NCBI RefSeq assembly: GCF_019635935.1
Contig: NZ_JAHBYN010000001.1
Span: 1,919,501 to 1,983,500, forward strand
Length of the DNA: 64,000 nucleotides
From: Parvibaculum sp.
Lineage (GTDB): Bacteria; Pseudomonadota; Alphaproteobacteria; Parvibaculales; Parvibaculaceae
Direction of reading: 5' to 3'
Of this stretch, positions 1-7,288 are shown one piece after another (the first letter of the stretch is position 1; every line of letters begins with the position of its first letter). Made by a program: the position numbers and the translations under genes. The notes under the pieces are model-generated. The model was not told the origin of the DNA and did not search any database. It saw only the letters and a program-made list of their open reading frames with translations.

Positions 1-857
1 AGCTGATACTCGGCCTGCTGGAGCTGGTAGAAGCCTTCGATCGACAGGTTGTAGGGCAGGCCGAGCGAGGCGTTGATCGCCCAGATCGGCAACAGGCCTT
101 CCTTCACCTCGGCGCCCGGACGGCGGAACGCGTTGACGTCGATCGGCATGGCGCCGTTGACGCCGTTGAGAATGAAAGTGCCCTCACCCCAGTTGATGAC
201 CTGCTTACCGGCGCGAACCGTCAGCGGAAGCCCGCCAACGTCGAAATTGCCGGCGACATAGAGGTCGAGCAGGCGAATGTCGCGCGCCGCGTCGGCCTTG
301 CCGGCGACCAGGTTCGAACGGGCATAGGAGCTGTTCTGGTCCAGCACCGCGTCGTAATAGGAATTGATGCGGCTGAAGAACGTGTAGTTCTCCCACTTGA
401 CCTGGATGTCGTTGGTCATCTTGACGATGCCGCTGGTCAGATCGCCTCGATCGAAATTGAGGCGGCCATCATCGGTGTTGATCGAGCCGGCGATCTGGGG
501 CGCCCATGTATTGAACCCGTAGGTAGCCCCGGTACCGACAAACGTATCGTTCGTCGGCATGCCGGCCGGAATTGTCTGGCCCGGTATCAGAACAGGGCCC
601 GGAACATGGGCCGGTCCCGGGACAGGAGCCCTGAACGGGTCAAGAGTGTCTGAAAGCGGACCGCCGTTCGACTGCGGCAAATAGCGATTGTTCGTTGACG
701 CCGTCCGCATCGACACACCGGCACTGATTGTGGTGTCGAAGAACACCTGAACGCTGCCGAAATTATATTCGAGAGCGTTGGCCGTGCCGGCCGATGCGAT
801 CAGCATTGCCGCTGCGGTGCTGCCAAGCAGCGCCGTGCGCAAGCTTCCTTTTCTCAT
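1..857 (-). CDS. DUF1302 family outer-membrane protein, N-terminal part (truncated by window edge)
   Basis: The reading frame is open from the ATG at 857 to the window edge (285 codons), so the C-terminus lies outside. The start has an AGGAGG Shine-Dalgarno 8 nt upstream. Residues 1-28 form a signal peptide (MRK, a hydrophobic Ala/Leu stretch, then AGTANA). The mature part begins LEYNFGSVQVFFDTTISAG, followed by alternating polar/aromatic segments with the GKQVINWGEG and NAFRRPGAEVKEG motifs that I associate with DUF1302. This family is predicted to form outer-membrane beta-barrels and often accompanies DUF1329 proteins; no DUF1329 partner is visible here. Function unknown, family call fairly secure. 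Confidence 0.75.
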   Translation of the reverse strand, partial: MRKGSLRTALLGSTAAAMLIASAGTANALEYNFGSVQVFFDTTISAGVSMRTASTNNRYLPQSNGGPLSDTLDPFRAPVPGPAHVPGPVLIPGQTIPAGMPTNDTFVGTGATYGFNTWAPQIAGSINTDDGRLNFDRGDLTSGIVKMTNDIQVKWENYTFFSRINSYYDAVLDQNSSYARSNLVAGKADAARDIRLLDLYVAGNFDVGGLPLTVRAGKQVINWGEGTFILNGVNGAMPIDVNAFRRPGAEVKEGLLPIWAINASLGLPYNLSIEGFYQLQQAEYQ

Positions 858-1202
858 GGAGCGATCCTCCTCGATCCTCGATGGCTTCACTAACTTTGCA
901 GCTGGATCGGGAGGTGGTGCGGAACGTATTCCGACTGGTCCCCCCGGCCAGTCAGCATCCCTCGCTTGCTAGACGACAGTCATTGAAAGATTGAGTCAAG
1001 ACTGCCGGGGGCTTGGCGCGCGCCGATGCGTAACATTGCTGCGCACTATTGCAATTATGACACGGCTGTAATGGAGATATGGGAGAGTGTTAAAATATAT
1101 TGCGTCGCACACTGATTATATGCAGCGCAGCATTCCATAAAAAAGCGAATCAATCCGCGTGTTTGATGCGGGTCCGGGGAGACGGTCGAAAAAGCAAAGA
1201 GT
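858..1202. other. Intergenic region upstream of the DUF1302 gene
   Basis: 345 nt between the DUF1302 start and the PCu(A)C stop. The part around 1050-1140 is clearly more AT-rich than its surroundings and probably holds the DUF1302 promoter, but I could not pick a convincing -35/-10 pair. No conserved ORF, RNA gene or strong hairpin was seen. Confidence 0.4.
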
Positions 1203-1661
1203 TCAATGCCCGCCGTGACCGCCGCCATGCCCGGCCTTGCGCACCGTGGCCGATATGTCGATCTCGCCGGCCTTCTCGAAGACCAGCGTCAGCGGCACGG
1301 CGTTGCCTTCCGCCAGCGGCCCGTGAAGCCGGATCAACATGATGTGCAGGCCCCCCGGCGCGAGGCGCACGGTCTCGCCGGCCGGCAGCGCAAGCCGGTC
1401 GAGCTTGCGCATCCGCATCACCATGCCGTCCATCGTCATGTCGTGAATCTCGACCTTTTCCGCCACATCCGAGCGCGCCTCGACCAGCGCATCGTCCTCG
1501 CCGCCGGCATTTTCGAGCGTCAGATAGGCCGCCCCCGTCGCCGTCACGCTGGCCCGCGCCCAGGGATCGGAAACGACAATGCTTTCGCCGGCCGCAGCGG
1601 GCGCAGCAAAACCGGCAAGGGCAAGAAGGAGGAAGGCGGCGCGAAGGAGAGGCGACATCAT
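1203..1661 (-). CDS. PCu(A)C-type periplasmic copper chaperone
   Basis: 152 aa. A Sec signal peptide (residues 1-24, ending PAAAG) is followed by a DUF461/PCu(A)C cupredoxin-like domain. The copper-binding motif H-X10-M-X21-H-X-M is met exactly by His73, Met84, His106 and Met108. The C-terminus is a Gly/His tail (AGHGGGHGGH) that could bind extra metal. Family members deliver Cu(I) to the CuA or CuB centre of cytochrome c oxidase in the periplasm. It stands alone: no sco or cox gene is adjacent. Confidence 0.88.
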   Translation of the reverse strand: MMSPLLRAAFLLLALAGFAAPAAAGESIVVSDPWARASVTATGAAYLTLENAGGEDDALVEARSDVAEKVEIHDMTMDGMVMRMRKLDRLALPAGETVRLAPGGLHIMLIRLHGPLAEGNAVPLTLVFEKAGEIDISATVRKAGHGGGHGGH

Positions 1662-1700
1662 CGGCAGGGCTTTCGGCTGGGGCTTCGGAACGCCGTCACC

Positions 1701-1806
1701 CTAGAGCGCTTCTCGGAAAAGTGGAATCCGGTTTTCCGAAAAGAAGCGCGATCAAACAACAACCTAGAGTCTTTCAGCGTTTCTACTAAATGCTGAAAGA
1801 CTCTAG
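1701..1806. repeat. 106-bp CTAG-bounded double-hairpin repeat, copy 1
   Basis: Begins and ends with CTAG and contains two palindromes. The first pairs GCGCTTCTCGGAAAA with TTTTCCGAAAAGAAGCGC around a GTGGAATCCGG centre. The second pairs CTAGAGTCTTTCAGC (from 1764) with GCTGAAAGACTCTAG (to 1806). A second copy of identical length lies at 31505-31610 and shares the GTGGA..CCGGTT core, the CGAnnAAACAA linker and the internal ACCTAGAGTC junction. It resembles dispersed palindromic repeats of rhizobia. Here it lies between the ATPase stop and the PCu(A)C start. Confidence 0.85.
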
Positions 1807-1882
1807 CCCCAAATCGCCGCCGCCGCACCCGCGCCGACAGCCATTCGGCATGGACATTCGGTCGCGGGGGTGCGCCCGCGCC

Positions 1883-3613
1883 TCAGGGCCGTTCGCGTCC
1901 CGCGTGGCGCCAGCGCGCGACGATCGCCTCAAGCCCCGCGCGGTCGAGATTGGGGCGGCTCCAGGAATCGGAGAAAGCGCGGTTGAGATTGCGCGGCACG
2001 CCCTGATCGCCGACATCGCTGAAACGAATGCGCATCGGCATGGCAACGCCCTGCCCCAGCACGATCGCTTCGCGGTCGCCGAGCAACGGCAGGAAGTCGA
2101 GCAGGTCGAGCGCCCCGTCATGCGTGTTGGCGCGCATCACCTGCTGGTCGCGTTCAGTCGACAGCCGCATCGCGACCGCCGTGCTGCACTGGGAGAGGAT
2201 CGTCGTGTCGAGTTCGGACGGGCGCTGCGTCACGAGCGCCAGCGACAATCCGTATTTGCGGCCCTCCTTGGCGATGCGCGACAGCGCCTGGCGCGTCGGC
2301 TCGAAGCCCTGCCCCACCGATGCCGGCGCATAGCGATGCGCTTCCTCGCAGACCAGCAGCATCGGCAAACCGCCCTTGCTCCACACCGCGAGATCGAAGG
2401 CAAGCCGCGCGATCACCGAAATCACCACGTCGAGAATTTCCGGCGGCACCGTCGAAAGATCGATCACGGTGATCGGCCTTCCATCATTCGGTACACGGAA
2501 CAACCGGCCGAGAATGTCGGTCATCGTGTCCTGCACGGTCAGGCTGCCGAACATGAAGCTGTAGCGCTGGTCGCTGGCCAGCGTTTCGATGCGCGACTTG
2601 AGCCGCCGGTAGGGAAGCGTCTTCTGCGTGCGTTCGAGCTTGCCGAGCTGTTCGTCGAGAACGGCGAGCACGTCGGAAAGCCGGAACGGCGTCGGTGCAT
2701 CGACCGTCATGCCGCTGAGGTCGCCCGGACGGCGCGCCAGTTGCCGGCTCGACGATGCGTCCGAATAGCGCCGCTTCGCGGTCAGAACGGCATCGCTGAG
2801 AATTTCGATTTCCGCGTCGTGATCGGCATCGCCGCTGGTCAGCGCCGCGGCAAGTTCCTGGAAGTTCAAAAGCCAGAACGGCAAATGCAGATTGGTCGGA
2901 TCGATCAGTTCCGCCTTGTCGCCGAACGCCGTCGGATATTCGTTATGCACGTCGAGCACGACGACATGCGCATGATCGTGCTGCGTCAGCACACGTTGCA
3001 GGATCGCCGTCAGCGCGCAGGACTTGCCGCAGCCGGTGGTGCCGACGACGATGAAATGCTTGGCGAGCAGATCGTCGGTCAGGAAGCGCGCCGGCACATC
3101 CGGATCCTGATAAAGCGTACCGACTTCGATGGTCGCGACATTGGGCTGCGTGTAGACGCGCGTCAGGTCGTGACGATCGGCAAGCAGCACCCCGTCGCCG
3201 AGCGTCGGCAGATGCGTGACGCCGCGGCGGAAGCTCAGCCGTCCGTTCTTCGGATCGAGCGCGACCTCGCCGGCAAGATTGATTTCGATGAGACCGAGAT
3301 CTTCGCTGCTGCCGATGCCGCCCATTGCCGGCGAGGGCGCGCTGACCGCCGAGACAAGACCCACCACCGTCGCCGACGGCGTCGGTATCTTGACGAGCTG
3401 GCCGATCTCGACACGGGGTTCTTCGGCGCCCGGCATCTTGTCGCGCTCCAGCACGGCGATCGCCTGCGAGCCCGACACCGAAACGATATGCGCGATGCGG
3501 CAGGGCGGCGCCGCCGGCACACCGCGGCGTTCGATGAAGGGCGGCGCTTCCGGTTCGGTGGGCCTGACCGGCGAACCGGCCTGCGGAGCGGGAGGAGGAA
3601 CGGCGACACTCAT
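1883..3613 (-). CDS. HerA-like (DUF87) hexameric ATPase
   Basis: 576 aa. A proline-rich N-terminus (1-35) and a beta-rich HAS-barrel-like region (about 38-130) precede a RecA/FtsK-type P-loop ATPase domain. Walker A is GTTGCGKS at residues 191-198, Walker B-like VVVLDVHNE follows, and the LLVCEEAHRYAP and TQRPSEL motifs are typical of HerA. Archaeal HerA works with the NurA nuclease in end resection, and bacterial relatives often pair with nucleases; none is visible here. Its ATG overlaps the stop of the upstream histidine kinase by 4 nt (ATGA), so the two are translationally coupled. The substrate is unknown. Confidence 0.85.
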   Translation of the reverse strand: MSVAVPPPAPQAGSPVRPTEPEAPPFIERRGVPAAPPCRIAHIVSVSGSQAIAVLERDKMPGAEEPRVEIGQLVKIPTPSATVVGLVSAVSAPSPAMGGIGSSEDLGLIEINLAGEVALDPKNGRLSFRRGVTHLPTLGDGVLLADRHDLTRVYTQPNVATIEVGTLYQDPDVPARFLTDDLLAKHFIVVGTTGCGKSCALTAILQRVLTQHDHAHVVVLDVHNEYPTAFGDKAELIDPTNLHLPFWLLNFQELAAALTSGDADHDAEIEILSDAVLTAKRRYSDASSSRQLARRPGDLSGMTVDAPTPFRLSDVLAVLDEQLGKLERTQKTLPYRRLKSRIETLASDQRYSFMFGSLTVQDTMTDILGRLFRVPNDGRPITVIDLSTVPPEILDVVISVIARLAFDLAVWSKGGLPMLLVCEEAHRYAPASVGQGFEPTRQALSRIAKEGRKYGLSLALVTQRPSELDTTILSQCSTAVAMRLSTERDQQVMRANTHDGALDLLDFLPLLGDREAIVLGQGVAMPMRIRFSDVGDQGVPRNLNRAFSDSWSRPNLDRAGLEAIVARWRHAGRERP

Positions 3614-4497
3614 TGCAGCAGGCCTTGATTGAACGATGGGGATGCAGATGAAGCGGGTTGATCGGGTGTTTGCGGCGGCAAGGTGAAGAAAACCGTCGTG
3701 CCCTTGCCGGGCTCGCTGTGAACATGGAATTCGCCGCCGTGAAGCCGCGCCAGCGCCGCCGCGATCGGCAATCCGAGTCCGGTGCCCTCATGGCCGCGCG
3801 CATAGCTCGACTGCACCTGACCGAAGGGCGTCATCGCATAAGCGAGTTGTTCGTCCGACATGCCGATGCCGGTATCGGCAACGGCTACCGTCGCGCCGCC
3901 GTCCGGCGCGCGCGTCGCCACCAGCACGATGCGGCCGCCTTCGGGCGTGAACTTGTGGGCGTTCGACAGAAGGTTGATCAGCACCTGCTTGATGCGGCGG
4001 ACATCGACCGGCACTTCCGGCAGATCCCTGTCGGCCTTGATCTCGAGTATCTGGTTTTTTTCGCGCACCCGCGGCTCGATCAGCACCGTGCAGGCATCAA
4101 TCAGCTCGCGCAGCCCGTACATCTCCGTCGACAGCGTGAAGGTGCCGCTTTCGATCTTCGAAATATCGAGAATGTCGGAAATGATGTTGAGCAGATGCCG
4201 CCCGGCGCCCGCAATATGTTCGGCATACTCGCCGGTCTTTTCCGACGGCTTGCCGGTCGCGGCGATGTGCTGGATGAATTCCGAAAAGCCGATGATCGCG
4301 TTCAAGGGCGTCCGGAGCTCATGGCTCATATTGGCGAGGAATTCGGATTTGGTGCGGCTCGCGGCATCGGACTCGATCTTGGCGGCGCGCAATGCAGCTT
4401 CCGACCGGCTTCGCGACATCAGCTGTCCGAGGTCCGTCGAATAATCCGCCAGCAGCGACTTGCGCCGCGCCGACAGCATATGTTTCTGGCCGTGCAT
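3610..4497 (-). CDS. Soluble sensor histidine kinase without a recognisable input domain
   Basis: 295 aa. A short N-terminal stretch leads into a coiled-coil-like segment (30-50) and HisKA with phospho-acceptor His59 in SHELRTPLN. The HATPase_c domain has an N-box (NLLSNA, Asn179), G1 DTGIGM (208-213) and G2 GTGLGL (238-243). It has no membrane helix, PAS, GAF or receiver domain, so it probably senses through a partner protein. Its core resembles the DivJ/PleC/PdhS class of alphaproteobacterial kinases. It lies 122 nt downstream of the RHH-PII gene on the same strand and overlaps the HerA-like ATPase gene. No response regulator is adjacent. Confidence 0.85.
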   Translation of the reverse strand: MHGQKHMLSARRKSLLADYSTDLGQLMSRSRSEAALRAAKIESDAASRTKSEFLANMSHELRTPLNAIIGFSEFIQHIAATGKPSEKTGEYAEHIAGAGRHLLNIISDILDISKIESGTFTLSTEMYGLRELIDACTVLIEPRVREKNQILEIKADRDLPEVPVDVRRIKQVLINLLSNAHKFTPEGGRIVLVATRAPDGGATVAVADTGIGMSDEQLAYAMTPFGQVQSSYARGHEGTGLGLPIAAALARLHGGEFHVHSEPGKGTTVFFTLPPQTPDQPASSASPSFNQGLLQ

Positions 4498-4619
4498 TGC
4501 GGTTTTCAGCGTCCTGCCCGAGGGAGAGACCGGCCCTCAGCATACGCCCCGCCACCTTGCCCGGAAGTAAACGGGAAGATGCGGGAAACCGCGATTTCGG
4601 CGGAAAACCGCCGGATGGA

Positions 4620-5117
4620 TCAGCCGAGCGCCGTCTCGTTGGTCTCGCCGGTGCGAATGCGCACGACCTGTTCGAGCGGCTGCACGAAAATCTTGCCGTC
4701 GCCGATCTTGCCGGTATTGGCCGCCCGCTCGATCTCGCGCACTGCCTTCTCGACCAGCGCCGCCGAAACGGCGACGTCGATGCGGACTTTCGGCACTTCG
4801 GCGACGCTGTATTCGGCGCCGCGATAGATTTCGGTCTGGCCGCGCTGCCGGCCGAAGCCCGAAACCTGGGTCACCGTGATCCCCTCGATGCCGAGCGCGA
4901 TCAGCGCGTCGCGCAATTCCTCGTATTTATGGGGCCGGATAATCGCCGTGATCATGCGCATCGGGAAGCTCTTTTCATATTCGAGACCGTGAAGGACGAG
5001 CCGGCGGATGGCCTCCGAACGGGAGGGCAGGTCGGCCTGTTCCCGGCGCCAGCGGTCGACGAGATTGTTGAACTCGGTCGAGGCGACGAGCTGGATTCTC
5101 TGGTCGAGTTTTTCCAT
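4620..5117 (-). CDS. PII-family nitrogen signal protein fused to an N-terminal ribbon-helix-helix DNA-binding domain
   Basis: 165 aa. Residues 6-46 look like an RHH/CopG fold: strand QRIQLVAS, helix EFNNLVDRWRREQADL, then SRSEAIRRLVLHGLE. Residues 53-165 are a complete PII protein, collinear with the canonical GlnK at 48748 in this window. The T-loop keeps the uridylylation Tyr (PII Tyr51 = Tyr103, in YRGAEY); the B-loop [11 protein letters not shown] and C-loop RIRTGE are intact, so ATP/ADP and 2-oxoglutarate binding is expected. There is no stop between the domains. An internal ATG (codon 53) has an AAGAG nearby and might also give free PII. The full-length start has only a weak AGAAG. I infer a PII-controlled transcription factor, architecturally like NikR. 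Confidence 0.88.
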   Translation of the reverse strand: MEKLDQRIQLVASTEFNNLVDRWRREQADLPSRSEAIRRLVLHGLEYEKSFPMRMITAIIRPHKYEELRDALIALGIEGITVTQVSGFGRQRGQTEIYRGAEYSVAEVPKVRIDVAVSAALVEKAVREIERAANTGKIGDGKIFVQPLEQVVRIRTGETNETALG

Positions 5118-5236
5118 ATTCTTCTATGTACTCCGGTCGGCGCCGGCCCGGCGGATCCGCGGCCGGCGTCGAAAACACAAGAAAACTCAAGCTGTTCCGC
5201 CCTTTTGTAGCAGGCGTCCGGCATCCTGTCTAAGGA

Positions 5237-5279
5237 ATGTGTATTTGTTTGTTTTAAGTATATTGACAAACTTACACAT
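5237..5279. promoter_or_regulatory. Inverted repeat (candidate operator) between RHH-PII and the YRG-repeat gene
   Basis: Perfect 7-bp arms ATGTGTA (5237-5243) and TACACAT (5273-5279) flank inner arms GTTTGT (5247-5252) and ACAAAC (5266-5271). The block is markedly AT-rich against the GC-rich surroundings. The right arm falls between the -35 and -10 of the rightward promoter. Widely spaced dyads are typical RHH targets (NikR is one example), so I propose this as the operator of the RHH-PII protein. Confidence 0.5.
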
Positions 5280-5291
5280 CTTACTCATATT
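5263..5291 (+). promoter_or_regulatory. Sigma70-type promoter of the YRG-repeat gene
   Basis: TTGACA (5263-5268), a 17-nt spacer, then CATATT (5286-5291), about 42 nt before the ATG at 5334. On the other strand the same bases give TTGTCA (5264-5269) with AAATAC 17 nt on, so the divergent RHH-PII promoter probably shares this -35 region. Confidence 0.55.
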
Positions 5292-5333
5292 GATGGGGAA
5301 CGAGGGACACTGAAAGGCCAGCAGGAGGCTTCC

Positions 5334-5504
5334 ATGACCGATCTCACCTACCGGGGCGCCGCCCATCACGGCGAAAAGGCAGCCGGTGCGACCGGAAGCG
5401 CGACCCTGCGCTATCGCGGCGCCAGCTATCGCGCGACGCCTCACGACAAGCCGAAGGCAAGCCATGCCGGTCTCCGCTACCGGGGCATCCCGCAGCACGA
5501 CTGA
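5334..5504 (+). CDS. Small DUF4278-like protein with three YRG repeats
   Basis: 56 aa, preceded by an excellent GCAGGAGG Shine-Dalgarno (5321-5328). The protein consists of three repeats around LTYRGAAH, LRYRGASY and LRYRGIPQ, rich in His and Ala. The [LI]xYRGxxY repeat is the hallmark I know from DUF4278, a family of unknown function common in cyanobacteria. There is no signal peptide or membrane segment. It is divergent from the RHH-PII gene, shares its promoter region and is followed by a strong terminator, so it forms its own transcript. Its role is unknown; regulation by the RHH-PII protein is inferred from position. Confidence 0.75.
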   Translation: MTDLTYRGAAHHGEKAAGATGSATLRYRGASYRATPHDKPKASHAGLRYRGIPQHD

Positions 5505-5579
5505 CGGAAACCGCCGCCCCTGCCAAATGTTGGAGGGTTGCCGTCCCCGACTGGCGTCCGGCGCGCGGTTCCGCAGGTC

Positions 5580-5612
5580 AAGGCCGTCCCTCGCAAAGAG
5601 GGGCGGCCTTTT
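5580..5612 (+). terminator. Rho-independent terminator after the YRG-repeat gene
   Basis: Stem AAGGCCGTCCCTC / GAGGGGCGGCCTT with a GCAAA loop (one mismatch), followed by TTTTCC. It also separates this gene from the convergent homospermidine synthase gene. Confidence 0.8.
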
Positions 5613-5626
5613 CCGTTTCGAGGCGG

Positions 5627-7045
5627 TCAGACGACGCGGAAATTCCGGAATTGCCAGGGATCGGCCTCGTCGAGTTCTTCCTCGAAAAGGAGGCCCCGGT
5701 CGAGCAGCGGCGTCCAGTCGCTATAGGCGCCGGCCATTTTTCCGAGGTAAGGCCGGCAGATTTCGAGAATGCGCTCGAAATCCATTTCCTCCGGCTCGAC
5801 GATCCAGCGCCCCGGATTTTCGATCGCCCAGACGACGCCCGCCAGCACCGCCACCGTCACCTGCAGGCTGGTCGCATTGTTGTGCGGCGCGAGGGCGCGC
5901 GCCTCCCCGATCGAAAGCTGCGAGCCGTACCAATAGGCGCCGCGCGCATGACCCATCAGCAGCACGCCAAGCTCGTCCATGCCGGCGCTGATCTCGTCCA
6001 TCATCAGCCGTTTCAATTTTTGCAGTTGCCAGTTCTTGCCGGCGAATTCATGCACCGACAAAACGGCATCGTCGCAAGGGTGATAGGCATAGTGAACGGT
6101 CGGCCGGTACTGCGCCTCGCCGTTCTGCTGCACGGTGAAATAATCGGCGAGCGAAATCGCCTCGCCATGCGTAATGAGAAAACCGTGATAGGGGCCTTCG
6201 TTCGGCGTCCAGCTCCGGACCCGCGTCGAGGCGCCCGGCCGCGTCAGATAGATCGCGCAAGCGGGACCGCTCGCATGCCGGTGGCCGTCATCGGGAAAAT
6301 GCCGCTCATGCGTACCCCAGCCAAGTTCGGCCGGCTGGCAGCCTTCGCTGACGAAACCGTCGACCGACCAGGTGTTGACGAATTCGCCGATGCGCTTGGG
6401 TGTCGGCGACACTTGCGTATCCCGTTCGGCGATATGGATGACCTTGACGCCGAGTCGCGCCGAAAGCCGCGCCCAGTCCTCGCGCGTCTGCGGTTTCGCG
6501 ACCGCCGTCTTTGTGTCCGCCGCGATATCGAGCAGCGCCTGTTTGACGAAATGCGACACAAGGCCCGGATTGGCGCCATGCGTCAGGATCGCGGTCGGCC
6601 CGCCCTCATGCTTCGCCTTCAGCGCCATCGCCTTCTCGCGCAACGCATAGTTGGAACGTTGCGACGGCGGTTGCGATGCATCCGTGTACTGACCGATCCA
6701 GGGCTCGATGCAGGTGTCGAGATAAAGCGCGCCCTTCGCGCGGCAGAACTCGATGAGCGCGATGCTCGACACATCGACCGACAGATTGATCAGGAAGTCG
6801 CCTTCCGCCAGCAGCGGGTCGAGCACCGACAGATAGTTGCCCCGGCGCAGCGGCGTCACGGCAAAGCCGACGCCGTGGCTTTCGGCCACCTCGCGCCCGC
6901 CCGCGTCGGCGGTCAGGATCGAGATTTGCGACGGCGCGACATCGATATGCCGGAGCAGCAGCGGCAGCACGCCCTGCCCGATGCTTCCGAACCCGACAAT
7001 GACGATGCGACCCTCGAAGCGGGCGTGTTTGACGTCGGACGACAT
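5627..7045 (-). CDS. hss: Homospermidine synthase
   Basis: 472 aa from the ATG at 7045, which has GAGGCAAGG just upstream; the frame runs further 5' toward the tRNA, but that extension is not protein-like. The NAD-binding Rossmann motif IVGFGSIGQGVLP is at the N-terminus. Conserved features include GANPGLVSHFVKQAL, CIEPWIGQY and ERDTQVSPTPK, and length matches bacterial homospermidine synthases (about 470-480 aa). The enzyme makes sym-homospermidine from two putrescines with NAD as internal hydride carrier; this is the main triamine of many alphaproteobacteria. A four-half-site Pho-box-like array lies 39-78 nt upstream in the same orientation. Confidence 0.93.
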   Translation of the reverse strand: MSSDVKHARFEGRIVIVGFGSIGQGVLPLLLRHIDVAPSQISILTADAGGREVAESHGVGFAVTPLRRGNYLSVLDPLLAEGDFLINLSVDVSSIALIEFCRAKGALYLDTCIEPWIGQYTDASQPPSQRSNYALREKAMALKAKHEGGPTAILTHGANPGLVSHFVKQALLDIAADTKTAVAKPQTREDWARLSARLGVKVIHIAERDTQVSPTPKRIGEFVNTWSVDGFVSEGCQPAELGWGTHERHFPDDGHRHASGPACAIYLTRPGASTRVRSWTPNEGPYHGFLITHGEAISLADYFTVQQNGEAQYRPTVHYAYHPCDDAVLSVHEFAGKNWQLQKLKRLMMDEISAGMDELGVLLMGHARGAYWYGSQLSIGEARALAPHNNATSLQVTVAVLAGVVWAIENPGRWIVEPEEMDFERILEICRPYLGKMAGAYSDWTPLLDRGLLFEEELDEADPWQFRNFRVV

Positions 7046-7083
7046 GCCTTGCCTCAATCTTGTCCGGGACAGGATTTCCGTTC

Positions 7084-7123
7084 GTGACGGTTTCACGACA
7101 GATTTTTGACAGCGCGGTGACAG
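7084..7123 (-). promoter_or_regulatory. Pho-box-like array, four half-sites, facing hss
   Basis: Read on the minus strand: CTGTCAC CGCG CTGTCAA AAAT CTGTCGT GAAA CCGTCAC. The plus-strand GACAG/GACGG units start at 7086, 7097, 7108 and 7119, an exact 11-bp period. Heptamers of CTGTCAT type separated by 4-nt spacers are the PhoB target. The array points toward hss and lies between tRNA-Thr and the hss start. Confidence 0.6.
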
Positions 7124-7132
7124 TGGGGGGTG

Positions 7133-7208
7133 TGGTGCCGCTTGGGTGACTCGAACACCCGACCCCCTCATTACGAATGAGGTGCTCTACCAACTGAGCT
7201 AAAGCGGC
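7133..7208 (-). tRNA. tRNA-Thr (anticodon CGT)
   Basis: 76 nt with encoded CCA. The acceptor stem GCCGCTT/AAGCGGC is followed by a D-arm AGCTCAGTTGGTAGAGC, anticodon loop TTCGTAA on stem CCTCA/TGAGG, and a T-arm containing GTTCGAGTC. The anticodon CGT reads ACG threonine codons. Confidence 0.96.
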
Positions 7209-7288
7209 GCCGGAGCGGCCCGGACCCTGAAAAAGCCCGGCCGCTCAAGGGCCTCAGATACCCCGCCCCGCCGCCTTTGGCAACAGCC

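Noticed and set aside
1790..3628. 612-codon plus-strand frame over the HerA-like ATPase
   Set aside because: His/Arg-rich composition without domain features; it is the antisense shadow of a well-supported gene, as happens in GC-rich DNA.
7086..7123. Direct GACAG repeats first read as iterons or a minisatellite
   Set aside because: The exact 11-bp period, 4-nt spacers and CTGTCAT-like heptamers at three loci fit Pho boxes better than replication iterons; no replication gene is nearby.
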